Shown here piece after piece: positions 11,910-21,872 of a DNA stretch of 35,000 nt (positions are counted from its first letter, which is position 1; each line of letters begins with the position of its first letter). The notes under the pieces were generated by a model. That model did not search any database. It was not told the DNA's origin and saw only the letters and a list, made by a program, of their open reading frames with translations. The DNA is taken from contig CM022679.1 of assembly GCA_012295275.1 (NCBI GenBank), positions 28,933,164 to 28,968,163 of the forward strand. Reading direction: 5' to 3'. The translations under genes and the position numbers were made by a program. This stretch comes from Chrysomallon squamiferum (lineage: Eukaryota > Mollusca > Gastropoda > Neomphalida > Peltospiridae).

Positions 11910-12247
11910 TCTCACTATAAATGTTTATTTTTATTTTAATTAGTAAAGAAAATCTGTAAAAATCCTTTGGAAATACGTAATTATATTGCCAGTAAATATT
12001 TGAAAAGGTTTCTGAGGATCTTTCTGTTATTGTTTATCATTTTAATTAATTATTTTTAAAGTTTAGAATAAACTAGATATCTTTTTTCAGTCATTGTGTA
12101 AAACATCTGATGCTATATTTGATGTGTTTGTTTTATAAAACCTCTTTTCCATTTAGTGGCCAGCGAAATCAGGTTTTTACCAACATCAAACTTCGGAAAA
12201 CAGAAACAAATGATCGCTCAACTTCTAGAATAAATCAGAACTTCTAG
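1..12247 (+). CDS. BAIAP2: BAIAP2/IRSp53-family I-BAR and SH3 protein (5' end missing)
   Basis: Members of this family bend membrane with an I-BAR domain and recruit actin regulators through an SH3 domain at filopodia and ruffles. Fourteen exons can be joined: 1-59, 474-535, 1156-1227, 1564-1695, 2208-2273, 2579-2665, 5478-5576, 5953-6118, 6811-6991, 7482-7553, 7932-8082, 8745-8915, 10905-11645 and 12157-12247. All junctions have AG/GT borders and matching phase. The order is I-BAR (first seven exons), linker, SH3 (6811-7553), Ser/Pro-rich linker, and a WH2-like end. About 716 codons are present. The first I-BAR helix and the start codon lie upstream of the window. Exon 10905-11645 needs a 1-bp frame correction near 11157-11169. 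The family call is firm; which vertebrate paralogue (BAIAP2, BAIAP2L1, BAIAP2L2) it matches best is not settled, so the symbol is provisional. Confidence 0.88.
2356..2434. repeat. (CT)n microsatellite in an intron
   Basis: About 39 CT units lie in the intron before I-BAR exon 2579-2665, followed by a longer imperfect pyrimidine tract to about 2540. It forms an exaggerated polypyrimidine region upstream of the acceptor. Long apparent ORFs across it (Ser-Leu runs) are artefacts. Confidence 0.95.
3230..3410 (+). other. possible alternative terminal exon with poly(A) signal
   Basis: Inside the 2.8-kb intron between I-BAR exons 2579-2665 and 5478-5576, a strong pyrimidine tract ending TTCTTTCAG is followed at 3230 by a short phase-0 reading frame, GCFPHGMVQCLH, with a TGA stop at 3266-3268. 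An AATAAA lies at 3405-3410. Use of this exon would end the protein inside the I-BAR domain. The splice-site and phase fit are visible. Actual use is inference and it may be a cryptic acceptor. Confidence 0.25.
3898..3980. repeat. (TATG)n-type tetranucleotide repeat
   Basis: This imperfect ATGT/TATG repeat with GGTA variants lies in the long I-BAR intron (2666-5477). The rest of that intron is AT-rich sequence. I see no coding block in it apart from the alternative exon candidate at 3230. Confidence 0.85.
4763..4850. repeat. (TG)n microsatellite
   Basis: A TG array with one TT interruption is followed by AGAGAGAG and a G-rich stretch to about 4871. It is preceded by GCGCGCGC, so alternating purine-pyrimidine sequence extends from about 4752. 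Such tracts can adopt Z-DNA. Confidence 0.95.
5571..5660 (+). repeat. degenerate CCAATCA tandem repeat across a splice donor
   Basis: CCAAT occurs at 5571, 5601, 5626 and 5655, a spacing of 25-30 bp, in contexts such as TGACCAATCATAA. The first copy is the last coding codons plus the donor of exon 5478-5576 (CCAATC|GTAAGT). The others lie in the intron and look like decayed copies of that border. Confidence 0.6.
5755..5828. repeat. (ATT)n microsatellite
   Basis: About 24 perfect ATT units lie in the intron just upstream of linker exon 5953-6118, with imperfect ATT-rich sequence continuing to about 5915. Confidence 0.95.
5953..6118 (+). other. BAIAP2: linker exon after I-BAR
   Basis: This exon of 55 codons plus one base joins the I-BAR and SH3 parts of the BAIAP2-like gene. 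It is rich in Ser, Pro, Gly and Tyr (for example YPGQTSTYSSPSRRPLSQHE) and has no recognised fold. In vertebrate IRSp53 the equivalent stretch holds the CRIB-like Cdc42-binding segment. I do not see a clear CRIB motif here. The exon ends AG|GTGTTT with one leftover base that completes a Gly codon in the next exon. Confidence 0.75.
6811..7553 (+). other. BAIAP2: SH3 domain-coding exons
   Basis: Two exons (6811-6991 and 7482-7553), split by a 490-bp intron full of AAT/AAC repeats, encode an SH3 domain. Visible landmarks are VRALYSHTG (the ALYDY position), the acidic RT loop TTDNQLSFSDGDMI, GWQYG with the conserved Trp, and GWFPLSFTE at the C-terminal ligand-binding edge. In IRSp53 this domain binds WAVE2, Mena, Eps8 and other proline-rich partners; binding here is inferred. 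The domain is followed by an acidic tail, EDSEASDLDSS. Confidence 0.9.
7017..7197. repeat. AAC/AAT imperfect triplet repeat in the SH3 intron
   Basis: A mixed run of CAA, AAT and AAC triplets starts about 25 bp after the donor at 6992 and fills the first part of the intron that splits the SH3 domain. Confidence 0.85.
7697..7782. repeat. (AT)n and (CA)n microsatellites
   Basis: A TATA run at 7697-7718 is followed by a perfect CA run at 7741-7782 in the intron before exon 7932-8082. Confidence 0.9.
7932..8915 (+). other. BAIAP2: Ser-rich and polyproline linker exons
   Basis: Exon 7932-8082 encodes a basic, Ser-rich segment beginning GLHHRAKSIGDLIDARS. Exon 8745-8915 encodes MSSPRLDDSFAFNNS and then a run of nine prolines before APQDIYQTLPDAIYD. 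Polyproline of this type is a profilin, EVH1 or SH3 ligand in actin regulators. Both exons end in phase 0. The second has a CAGCAG acceptor, so splicing could include or skip one Gln codon. Confidence 0.82.
8508..8612. repeat. compound TG/TCTG repeat
   Basis: An imperfect TG-rich tract with GTCT/TCTG variants ends in a clean TG run at about 8586-8611. It lies 130 bp upstream of the polyproline exon 8745-8915. Confidence 0.85.
8948..9637 (+). promoter_or_regulatory. intronic cluster of TCATGTGA and CACGTG motifs
   Basis: The 2-kb intron 8916-10904 holds three exact TCATGTGA octamers (8948-8955, 9071-9078, 9630-9637) and a CACGTG E-box (8979-8984). TCATGTGA is the M-box recognised by MITF/TFE-type bHLH-Zip factors in animals. 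Part of the copy number comes from a diverged local duplication, because TTCTGGC and TTGATTGGCCA-like sequence follows the first two copies. An enhancer role is inference. Confidence 0.3.
10905..11645 (+). CDS. BAIAP2: large Ser/Pro-rich exon with a 1-bp frame break
   Basis: This is the longest exon of the BAIAP2-like gene. The first part, read from 10908, runs through PPSPPLPPPPPPIAP and TLTRSPSIRSCITSS, but in that frame it meets TAA at 11241-11243. From about 11173 the next frame continues with LSRSPSVRSLYYLAEPDTP and KPPPLPRNPPPSLPPP to the donor at 11646 (AG|GTGAAT), and that frame fits the last exon. The two frames meet in C runs at 11157-11162 and 11165-11169; one C too many explains the break. 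The repeated RSPS[IV]RS motif on both sides supports one continuous protein. The last 50 codons are uncertain because a second frame there also looks protein-like. Confidence 0.75.
11692..11734. repeat. (TG)n microsatellite
   Basis: A TG run of about 21 units begins 46 bp after the donor of exon 10905-11645. A CA run at 11873-11907 lies on the other side of the left arm of the inverted repeat at 11765-11987. Confidence 0.9.
11765..11987. repeat. long inverted repeat with about 75-80 bp arms (MITE-like or hairpin)
   Basis: The left arm (about 11765-11843) and right arm (about 11911-11987) are near-perfect reverse complements. For example, AATTAAAATAAAAATAAA at 11810-11828 pairs with TTTATTTTTATTTTAATT, and TTTATAGTGA at 11831 pairs with TCACTATAAA. 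The spacer holds a CA repeat. No gene is inside and I see no obvious target-site duplication. It lies in the last intron of the BAIAP2-like gene. Confidence 0.8.
12157..12247 (+). other. BAIAP2: C-terminal WH2-like motif exon and stop
   Basis: The last coding exon reads GQRNQVFTNIKLRKTETNDR followed by a short Ser/Thr-rich tail and TAG at 12245-12247. The core IKLRKTETNDRS matches the WH2-like, actin-binding C-terminal motif known from BAIAP2L1/BAIAP2L2 and long IRSp53 isoforms. Its acceptor (CCATTTAG) and leading base fit the phase of the preceding exon. It fixes both the reading frame and the end of the gene. Confidence 0.85.
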
Positions 12248-12651
12248 TGAAATATGTAAACTAACACTGACAAACAACATTCAGCTGACAATGCTCTCAG
12301 AAGATAACACTGAAAAGAATGTAACCATATGATAACAGCATTAAACAAAAATAGCATTTGATCGAAATGTAACTAAATAATAACTGGAGTGAGCATTCAT
12401 CTGAATTAAACTAACTGGTGATGTCATTTAACAAACATTTTACACAAGAAAATTACAGTTCACAAACTCCTTTATTTTTTTTTTTTAAATAATTTTTATC
12501 TCTTTGTGTTTATTTTGTAACTGGTGAGGACTCTAGACTAGCTGTTTACAAATCTGAACCAGTTTGATCAACAGCTTGAAGTTGCTGGACTGTATTAAAT
12601 AAGCAGTCATATTTGTCAAATGTTTTTACAATGAATTCTGGGACTTGTTAA

Positions 12652-12745
12652 TCTATCTATCTATGTATCTATCTATCTATCTATCTGACTCTCTTTCTAT
12701 CTGTCTATCTATTCTGTCTGTCTGTCTCTCTATCTGTCTATCAAA
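12652..12745. repeat. CTAT/CTGT tetranucleotide repeat in the 3' UTR
   Basis: This imperfect TCTA/TCTG repeat lies about 400 bp after the BAIAP2-like stop codon and before the AATAAA at 12821. Confidence 0.85.
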
Positions 12746-12820
12746 AACTGGCTGTATAAGAGAGTAATCCAGTGTTGTAAATATCAAAAGTTTGCTGCCA
12801 AAAAACTTTGACCTTTAGTG

Positions 12821-12826
12821 AATAAA
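12821..12826 (+). other. candidate poly(A) signal of the BAIAP2-like gene
   Basis: An AATAAA lies about 575 bp after the stop codon. The 3' UTR before it contains a CTAT/CTGT tetranucleotide repeat. Other AATAAA hexamers occur further downstream because the sequence is AT-rich, so the cleavage point is not certain. Confidence 0.4.
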
Positions 12827-15800
12827 AGTTATCTTGTTGTCTAAAATGATCAGTTTCTTTATATATATTATATAAAAATATGAGGAAAAAGAAAAGAAAA
12901 TTTCAGATCCTTTTTGTTTTTATTTTTGTGATAAAGAATGTTAGTCAGAAAATATATTTTTGTTTTATTTTTTTCTTTTTATTGTTTTCTTTTGTTAAAT
13001 TACTGTTATGTTTTTGTTTTATTTTATATTATTGTTATTACTGTTATGTTTCTTGTTATTTTTTTTTTCTGATATAAATTTAGTAATGCAGGTTTATTTA
13101 TTTACATAAACAAAATTATTACACATAATTACATGTATAATTAAGATTTCAAACCCTTAGTGTAGACAATAAATTTATTTTAATTAAAAATAAAATTAAA
13201 ATTTCAAATATACATATGCATGTATATATAATTTTTATTATATCAGATATTTTATTATTTGATTATTAATGAAATATCTGTATTTTTTAGGTAAAACTTT
13301 AAAGTTTAAATTCATTATGAAAACTGAAACAACAAATCATACTTTTGAAAATTAATATTTTCTGCATGGATTTCCTAAATTTAACATTTTTTTTTGGCAA
13401 ATTTTAATCCTAAATAATTATATTATCAAATCATACATAAGTTCAGTTTCTGTCTAGGGAGGGTGAAACCTGAATGGGGGAGTCTAGTGGTTCTGGATCA
13501 GCTTTTCTCTGCCTACAAAAACAATTAATAATAATAAAGTTAAACAAACAAATAAAAGATGGTTCTGATGCAAGCTTTTAAAAATTATTTAAATTTTATA
13601 CTTGAGAACAAATAGATAATTCCTTCTTACCTGTACAGTTTAGCAGTTTGTAACAAACATAAAATAAATTTGTTTTTATAAACTTTGTCATTTGAGGCTA
13701 TTTGTAGATTCATAACTGTGAAGGTTTACAAATCTGCAACAATTCTGTAAGTGTCAATATTAACAAATTGCTATCAAATCATGCATAAACTTTTTATTTG
13801 TAAATATTTTTTATATTACTACATTTAATACATTGTGACTGCATAAATGTATAGATGTTTTAAAAATAAAAGAATTTGGATGCTTTGGAGATGTGTAAAA
13901 TAAAAAAAAAAAAGAGTTGTGTGTTTTATATATCTCTTTATTAATTCACTGTACAACAGAAAATCAAAGTTATATTAAACCTAGTGGAATTCATATTGGT
14001 TATAAATGAAATCAGCAGTGACAATGGAAATGTAATTAAATACTTAATGTTAATCAGTTAATAAATTTACACTAATTTACAAAAATATCTTTTAAAACTT
14101 TTAGTTTAATCAGGTTTTTTTAATTTAACATGAAAAATGTAATTTTTTATTTAAAATAAAAATATATTATTAGCGCTAAATACATATACAGTTTTTCATT
14201 TTGCAAACATTTTATTGTTTGGATTATTTCAAATCTACATTGCAAAATGTTGATGAATATTTATATATTTGGATTACCTTTGTGGTTACTAGTTTAAATC
14301 TTTTTTATAATGAATTTTGTACTTGAACCCAATTTATTTTAAGATATAAACATGATCTGCAGTAGAAATTTCTCTGGGATAAAACATTTTTTATTTATTT
14401 TATTTTAATTGTTTTAAGTTTATGTTAATATATGTTCAATATTAGATCACAAAAATGTATTTAATATTTTTTACCTTTTTATATATAATTGTTGTAATAA
14501 TCTGTGTATATTGGATTAAATATACATTCCATCTTCAATAATGGAGGACAGTAAGTGATATTTCTTTATAGTAAATTCCTCATTTAACTGTGGAGATCAG
14601 TATATATTTATGTATTAATATTTTTGATGAAGATTATGTGTGTATTTGTGGTAAATTTATCTTTAACATGAAGATCTATATAATTATATTTGTTATATAT
14701 TTTTTATTTCAAAATTGGAGATGTAATTATTATTAATAATTATAATTTAAGTCTGAAGATCTGGTTGTTAAGGAATTTGTTGATTTTGTTTTTTAGATTT
14801 GTTTTCTGAAGTCTGTCTAAACTGATAAACATAGTGTTAAATTTAAGGTCATATGCAGTATTAATGCAATTAATATTTTGCTCAATTTGTCTTACATTCC
14901 AATTCTTTCCATCTGTGTACTGTGTATAAGTAACAAACAATGATACAGAAACAACAACATTTTTATAATCACATAATACTCCTGGTTTTTTTTTAGTAAG
15001 TAGTTGAGAATTATTAATGGTGATATATATAAAATAGAATGCAGTCATTTTCAGTCTTTTCATGAATGTTTCAGACATTTCACATAATGACTGGTTTCAC
15101 AGATTGACTCTGTTGTATATAAATATATATAGAGATTACCATAGTTTTTTTTATTCTGCATGGCAGTTGTTTTGATGTGATCTACTGTTGTTGTTTTTTT
15201 AATGTATATAATTATGAGATAGAAATATCATATAATACTTCAATTATAGCAAAATGCTGAACATACTGTTTTCTGTTCACTTTTGTTGCAGTAATTTTCT
15301 TCAGTGCAGGGGTTTCATGTATACATCTGTCAATGTTTTCTACATTTTATTTTTTAAACTTAATTCTTTTGTTTGTTTCAAAGAACAAATGCTTTTTAAA
15401 ACTTATATATGTATATATTTTTAAAAATAATTTCACTTTTGGTTTTTATTTTAGTTTGTAATAAAAACTGCTATGTAATTTTGCTATCATTTTATAAACT
15501 TTTATATTTTTGATTGATATTTTTTTACTCCTTTGAAAGACTTGCAGTTTACTGGTCTTATGATATTTCTTTTTGACACATACACTTATAACCTTTCTTT
15601 GCATACATACACTTTGCCTTTGTACAAATTAATTTTATATTTAACTGTTTGTTGCTGAATATCAAACCATTTTTTTTTTTTTTTAATTTTGGACTTGGAG
15701 TTTCCTGTAATTAAGTATTTTTGTTTGTGAATTTATGTTTCGTGAATGTGAAAAACTGAAAAATTATTTTTTATCATTATGAGGATAAATATTGTTCTTA

Positions 15801-16840
15801 GATATGGTTAAGCATATGGACACATTTTCATTTATACATACATACATACATACACACATACATTCATACATACAGATGCATATATGTACACATATACATG
15901 GATGTGTATGTATATGTTGTAAGTTTGTATATGTGTATATGTATATGTGTGTGTGTGTGTGTGTATATATATGTATGTACATACATTATTTTAATTGTAG
16001 AGTGATTGTTTTGTAGTTTATTGTTACAGCATTGCAGTTATTACTACAGTTTTAATCACTTTGTAAGTTTTTAATTATTAGTTGTTATGTATCAGTTAAT
16101 CAAGATTTTCTTGTTAATATTTTTGTTATTGATATTATAACATTTTGTTGTGCCTTTTTACAAAATTTTCATAATTATTAAGCATTATATATATATATAT
16201 ATCAGTTATTCTGAATTTTTTAATTATTAATACTGTAAATTTTAAAACACTATATAAATACACTAAGCCAGTATATTGTTTTAATCATGATGTTTATAAA
16301 TGGTTGTGATTTGTGAAATGATATGAACAAGATGATTTAATCATATTATTACTAATATATGTTTTGTAATTTATTTTATTTTGTTTTTTGAACTTGTAAG
16401 TCAGTGTTGAGACCAATTAGTTATTTCTATCACATTGCAAGGGTTGTGATTTATCAAAATTTTATAAACAAGGTTTAATCATTTTTTTTTTTTTATTTTG
16501 TATTTTTTTTAACTATACACATGTATAATAATATACGAATTTTATAATATTATCATTAGTTTAAAAATAATAATAATACAAATTACCTTAAATTTTTAAT
16601 GTTTGTAGCTATTGTGTTTTAAAAATCAAAATTTGTTTTAAATTCTTGATCAGTGCCTAGCCACACAAAGTGCCATGAAATTTGGTTACATATAATAACA
16701 ATAAGATTTTAAAAAGATTTGTTCAGGGAAAAGATTTTGAACTGCAGATGGTTTGGGTTATAGTAAAATATGTTTTAAACTGACGTGCTAATATTACATA
16801 TACATAATTCACAGTTACAGACATACATGTTTTGTTTTTC

Positions 16841-16876
<36 letters not shown>

Positions 16877-16904
16877 AGCAATAAATACATTAAGTTATGA
16901 AGAT

Positions 16905-16940
<36 letters not shown>

Positions 16941-17150
16941 TTACAATATATCTGCAAACATTTATTATTTTTACCATACACCAAACTAACTGATCTATGA
17001 TATTAAAAATTGCAGAAACTGAAGATTTAGTTTGTAAATCAATATTCACTCTGAAAGGGGTAAAACAATGATCTGATCAAATTGTATGATTTTGCTTTAT
17101 TTTTAATTTTTAAATTTTTTTTTTTTTTTTTTTTTCATAATTGCTTTCGT
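12827..17150. other. AT-rich intergenic sequence without a recognised gene
   Basis: This stretch is strongly AT-rich, with short homopolymers and simple repeats (CATA/TGTA at about 15835-15980, TG at 16845-16873, AT at 16910-16937). No ORF in it has a protein-like composition or splice context. Parts may be 3' UTR of the BAIAP2-like gene if a later poly(A) site is used. Confidence 0.6.
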
Positions 17151-17210
17151 AACGTGATGTTATTTAACGCTTAAAACACAGGCTTTCACTCTCACACTTG
17201 TACTTTAAAT

Positions 17211-17259
17211 TAGCCACCCAGGTTGATGGAATTATTAAACCACCCAGTTCAAAACTGGG
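17211..17259 (+). other. tRNA-like/SINE-like element with B-box and T-arm
   Basis: GTTCAAAAC at 17247-17255 fits the pol III B-box GTTCRANNC. It lies in a perfect T-arm shape: CCCAG (17243-17247), a 7-nt loop, then CTGGG (17255-17259). TAGCCACCCAGG at 17211-17222 is a partial A-box match (10 of 12). No acceptor stem pairs around it, so it is not an intact tRNA. A degenerate tRNA-derived SINE is possible; chance is also possible. Confidence 0.3.
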
Positions 17260-17665
17260 CTGGAGAAGATTGTGTTGATCTTACAAAAATATCCCACAAG
17301 AGCAATCTCCTGCTGGGCTGGTTTCCTGACATTTACAGCAGTGTCGGTCTGTTTTAGTTCATCTGTTGTACGTTTGTGTGTGTGTGAGTGTGTTATATAT
17401 ATACACACATCTGTTAATACTGTACTAAAGTGATCATTTGCTTTTTAAACCTATCTGTAAAACTATTTTGTGCACCATTTAATATGCAGATTCCACCGAT
17501 ATAAATACTTATATTTTTTAAAATACCATTTTACTGGTTTCAGTAGGATTAGTTTTGGTGTTGGGTACAAAACAGCTTGATTTTATTTTAATTTTTTTAA
17601 ATGATATATTAAAGTAATGCTGAATATCGAAAGAACAAACCAGAATAATTTCATTATTATTATTA

Positions 17666-17776
17666 TTATTTATTTTATTTTATTTTATTTTATTTTATTT
17701 TATTTTATTTTATTTTATTTTATTTTATTTTATTTTATTTTATTTTATTTTATTTTATTTTATTTTATTTTATTTA
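17666..17776. repeat. (ATTTT)n pentanucleotide microsatellite
   Basis: About 20 near-perfect TTTTA units follow a short ATT run. Apparent Phe-Ile-Leu ORFs across it are artefacts. Confidence 0.95.
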
Positions 17777-20450
17777 GTTGCTTGAAAGAATGTAACTAGA
17801 TTTATCCATTCATCAAGCCAGCAGTTGGATAGATATTTGTCCATATTTGAAATTTTAAGTGTACCTTTGGTGATAAGAAAAAACAAGTCTACATGTATAC
17901 TTCCAAATTAAGTTTTATTCAGAGTTATAAAAGGCTAAAGTTTAAAAAAATCTGGCTGAAGCCATTTTTTCGGCAGTTGTGACATCATCATGTAAACAGA
18001 TGGGCCAGTCTGCTGAAGTTTGGCAGGAAAAAAACAAAAAAAGCTTTAGTCTGCCCTATATGACTAGTTTTAAAGAATTAAAATGTTCATGTTTTGTAAA
18101 ATATTATTTTACTCTCGTACTTTTTTATAAGCAGTGTCAGGTCACTGAAAAAGGTAAAAACAACTTGAATAATGAATTTATTAAACTATTTATTTGGACT
18201 TCCACAGAAACACTTTAAAAAGTTTTGTAAGGTTAATTGTTGTACTGTGTTACTGATGATTATAGTTGCTCAAACCAAATGTAACTTGTAACTATAAATA
18301 ATTTTTTTAGATGATTCATTTCTGTCACCAAGTGTACACTTGAATCAGAAAATCAAACATCAGTTTGGTTACAAAATGGCTGAGCAGGGTGTATACAATG
18401 GGCTCCATACTGTACATTTGAAATCTTTGATTTAAAAAAAAAAAAAAAAAAAAAAATGTTTGAAAATCAACATTTGAATCTTTACTGTTACAGAATGTAT
18501 TGTTTCAATAAAAAAAAAAAGTTTTTGTTTTAATAGATATTACTTCTGAATCTTCACAGTGATAAAATTTATCATTATTTGAATAAAACAAATATTTTAT
18601 TTTATAAAATTTATTATTATAATAAAACTTTTGATAAAACAAATTTTAATTTTTTTAATTTTATTTTTTTTTTTTTTTAATAAATATAATTTTTTAATCT
18701 TTACAGATATAAACTTTATTATTGTAATAAACTTTTGGATAAAACAAATAAATATTTTGTTGTTTTAATATTGTTTTTGAATCTTTCCAGATATGTAATA
18801 TTTTATTATTAAATGATTGTGCCTGTAATCTCTGTTTAAACTTGTTTGTGATAACCAAACTTTAAGTCAGATTGACCTTAATATTTTAAAATAAAATTGT
18901 ACATCAATCGCTCAAAATTAATTTCATGTTACAAATAAAACTGTTATTTCAACATTTTTGGTTGTTTGTCTTTTTTGTTCTTGTTTTTAATTTTTAAAAA
19001 CTTGTGTAAATATTTTCGATTAAGAAAACTTACTTTATAAACTGTGGAAAAGTAAAAATAAAATATTTTTGCAGAAGATAAATACATCAATTTAAAGGCA
19101 GTTAATGTTATAGATACATAGCTAAAAAACAAAATCTTCATAATAGATAACCTTTTTGACATTTCGTAATCGTACACATATACATAAAAACTGCAACCAC
19201 TATAAAGAATGGCATCATATGATACATTTTTGTATTTTCTAAAGTGTTTTTATTTCATTCTTACTACTTCATTTGTCTTTGGTGGCTAATTTCTGGTAAA
19301 ATTGATAAAATAAAATCTCACAAAAAAAGTCAACTTGGCCATCTAAATAATACAAACATTAAATTAACTTTTATTTCTCAGCTTAGAGGCTTATTCACAC
19401 AATACTGATTTTGTTTTGAAAGAAATCTAACCTTTTATGGATGAAGCTGATATCTAAGTTTTTTACCATTTGTGTCTGTGATGCCAAACAATGCGAAATT
19501 CATAATTATATTTATTGTTTTTTGAGTGGTAAACAAACTATATTTCTTGAAGAAAGAAATATAGTTTACCAAGTTGACATATTTTTATTCTTTGAATATA
19601 TAAAGTTTCATAGTTTATATTTGACATAGCAGGAAGGAATCTTTTAAACACACCTTCCCCATAACTTTTAAACTTGATGAAGTGTCTGTTTAATGACTCT
19701 GGCACACTGACTCATACAGAGAACAGACATTCCAACGATGAATGTTTTGTGAACATATGTTACAGGAAATATGTATTATTCCCGAAATTTTCAGAAAATA
19801 TGCGTGATGTTTGATCCTCTCAGGACATGCAATGGCCACACAAAGATCAGCCTCTAACTGGAATCCATGCAGAATTTCACGAGGGAAGCAAGATGATGAC
19901 AGGCCACTGTGAGCAACAGAAGCTAACAGTGTTTGCAAATGGAGGATACATAATTCCATAGTGAAGACAGGAGTTCTTGTGAAACTGAACACTTTTGAGT
20001 CTGTCAGTCAGTCTGTTGTATTTTTAAACACCTAACCGACAAACAGCCATGTCCTTAATGTCATCTTTCTACAAACCCTTTACTCTCTGATGTCTAGGTT
20101 TCCCATGAACGTCACCACCATATTAATTTCAGTTCAGTGACTACACATATTTTCTTTAATTTTCTAGAATTATCCATTTTTCCTGTATTACACATACACA
20201 CTGTACTGTTAGAGGAAATATGATTTTAATATTATTATTAAAAACTTTAATTACAGTAACAGTGTAACAGTATTTGTAATAACAATAATAACAATGCCAA
20301 AAAAACATACTGGCCACTCTAAACTGTTTTTAATGGTTTGTAAATGCAACATGACAAAAAGGAAGAGAACAAGGCAAAGATTTATACTAACATATTTGAT
20401 CTCATTAGAATTCATCAAGATATAAATTATGATAAAAAATGAAAAAAATA

Positions 20451-20490
<40 letters not shown>

Positions 20491-21872
20491 TAATAATAAT
20501 TTACAATTGATTTAAAAACTTAATATTCTTTTCAGGCTTCCCCACCAGTAGTTATGATATTTTTTCAAAATATATTTTGATTCAATTTAATGAAAATAAA
20601 TAAACAGTATCACAAGTAATTTTCAAAGTATAATAACAATGAGCTCTCTATATCATAATAAAGCAAAGGAAAATGCAAAATGCACTGTCATACATAATGA
20701 AAATGATATTGCCATGTAGAAAAGCAGTAGAAAAAAAAATTAAATTTAAAAATGCTATCTTTTTAAACTAACTAGTTAAATAACAATACTGGAAACGAGA
20801 CATTCTACTTGCTGTTTACTTAAACCTATTTCAAACAGGCAGCCTAAGTTTGAAAAACTTGTGTTAACATATAAAAAAAAACCCACAAAAAAACCATCAT
20901 TTTTTAAAATTTATATCTCGTTATTCTGACGGTAAATTCACAATTGTTTAATTTAAACACAAAATTAAAGTTGTGTAAAAAGGGATAAAAAAAATAATAA
21001 TAAAACAAATAAGTAAACAATACAGAAAAATTTTAGTAGTTAAAATGACTAAATTCACAGAATTTAGATAACTTCCCTTTAAAAACTAATAACTAAATAA
21101 ATAAATAAATAAATAAAATAAACTGACGGAATGTGTAAGAACAATAAATGATAAAAAATGAATATCTTTTTTCTAAAATTAATATTTAAATTTTTAACAA
21201 ATTAAAACAATATTCTGTTCATCAATGGAAATTAGTGCTTCTTTCATCATAATTATATTAATTTGACTATCAGGGAATTAAAATGTTGGTTTGATACTGG
21301 TAAGAGCCATGCATTATTTTGTTTCATTTTTGTATAAACATAAAAAACATAAAGAACCAAAGACAAAAAAGTACAAAAACAAACCAACAACTAGCAAAAA
21401 TATTTAATGATTTGCTGGTGAATTAACAGATTTGAAATTTAATTAAATAAATTAAAACAGTAAATATAAAAGTAATCGTATTCCATCATGTACAAAACAT
21501 TAAAAAAAAAAAAGAAGAAAAAAATCCATTTTTACCTAACAACTGATTAGCCAGACAGAGAGCAGCAGTTGGAACGTGAAATCAGTTAAGTGGAGGAACA
21601 ACTACTTAATACTGATCTGCATTAAAAGTTATTAGATAGAGAAAACAACACAAACATATGCAGTGACTGAGTAATGTTTAGAATTGGAAATCAATGTAAT
21701 GAAACAATAAAGGTTATTTAAACCTCACTTGTTTTTTTTTTTTCAAAACTTATTAACAATTCAACACTTTCAGTCTCCAAAATAAATTAAAACTGACACT
21801 AATTTTACATACATTCTTACAAGCACCCACACCTCATTCATTCAAAAGAAAGACATTAATGCAAACTTGTTG
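17777..21872. other. AT-rich intergenic sequence and distal 3' flank of the LRR gene
   Basis: No recognised gene is seen. A less AT-rich island lies at about 19660-20110 and contains a 100-codon minus-strand ORF (19992-19690) with no recognisable domain. An (AAT)n run is at about 20453-20492. I found no canonical AATAAA on the minus strand between the LRR stop at 21873 and about 19589, so the LRR 3' UTR may be long or use a variant signal. Confidence 0.55.
19535..19567. repeat. perfect 14-bp inverted repeat with 5-nt loop
   Basis: AAACTATATTTCTT (19535-19548) and AAGAAATATAGTTT (19554-19567) are exact reverse complements separated by GAAGA. An outer GGTAAAC (19528-19534) can also pair with GTTTACC (19564-19570), so two pairings compete. 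It lies in gene-free sequence. Confidence 0.75.

Noticed and set aside
12880-13077. 65-codon hydrophobic ORF
   Set aside because: It is Phe/Tyr/Leu-rich from T-rich sequence, has no recognisable motif, and lies after the BAIAP2-like poly(A) signal.
14740-15078. 112-codon minus-strand ORF
   Set aside because: Composition follows the AT bias (Asn, Lys, Leu, Ile), with no domain and no splice context.
15764-16016. ORFs on both strands near CATA repeats
   Set aside because: They are His/Tyr/Thr or Cys/Val/Tyr translations of simple repeats.
17211-17259. Functional tRNA gene
   Set aside because: The T-arm is perfect but no acceptor stem or anticodon arm can be placed.
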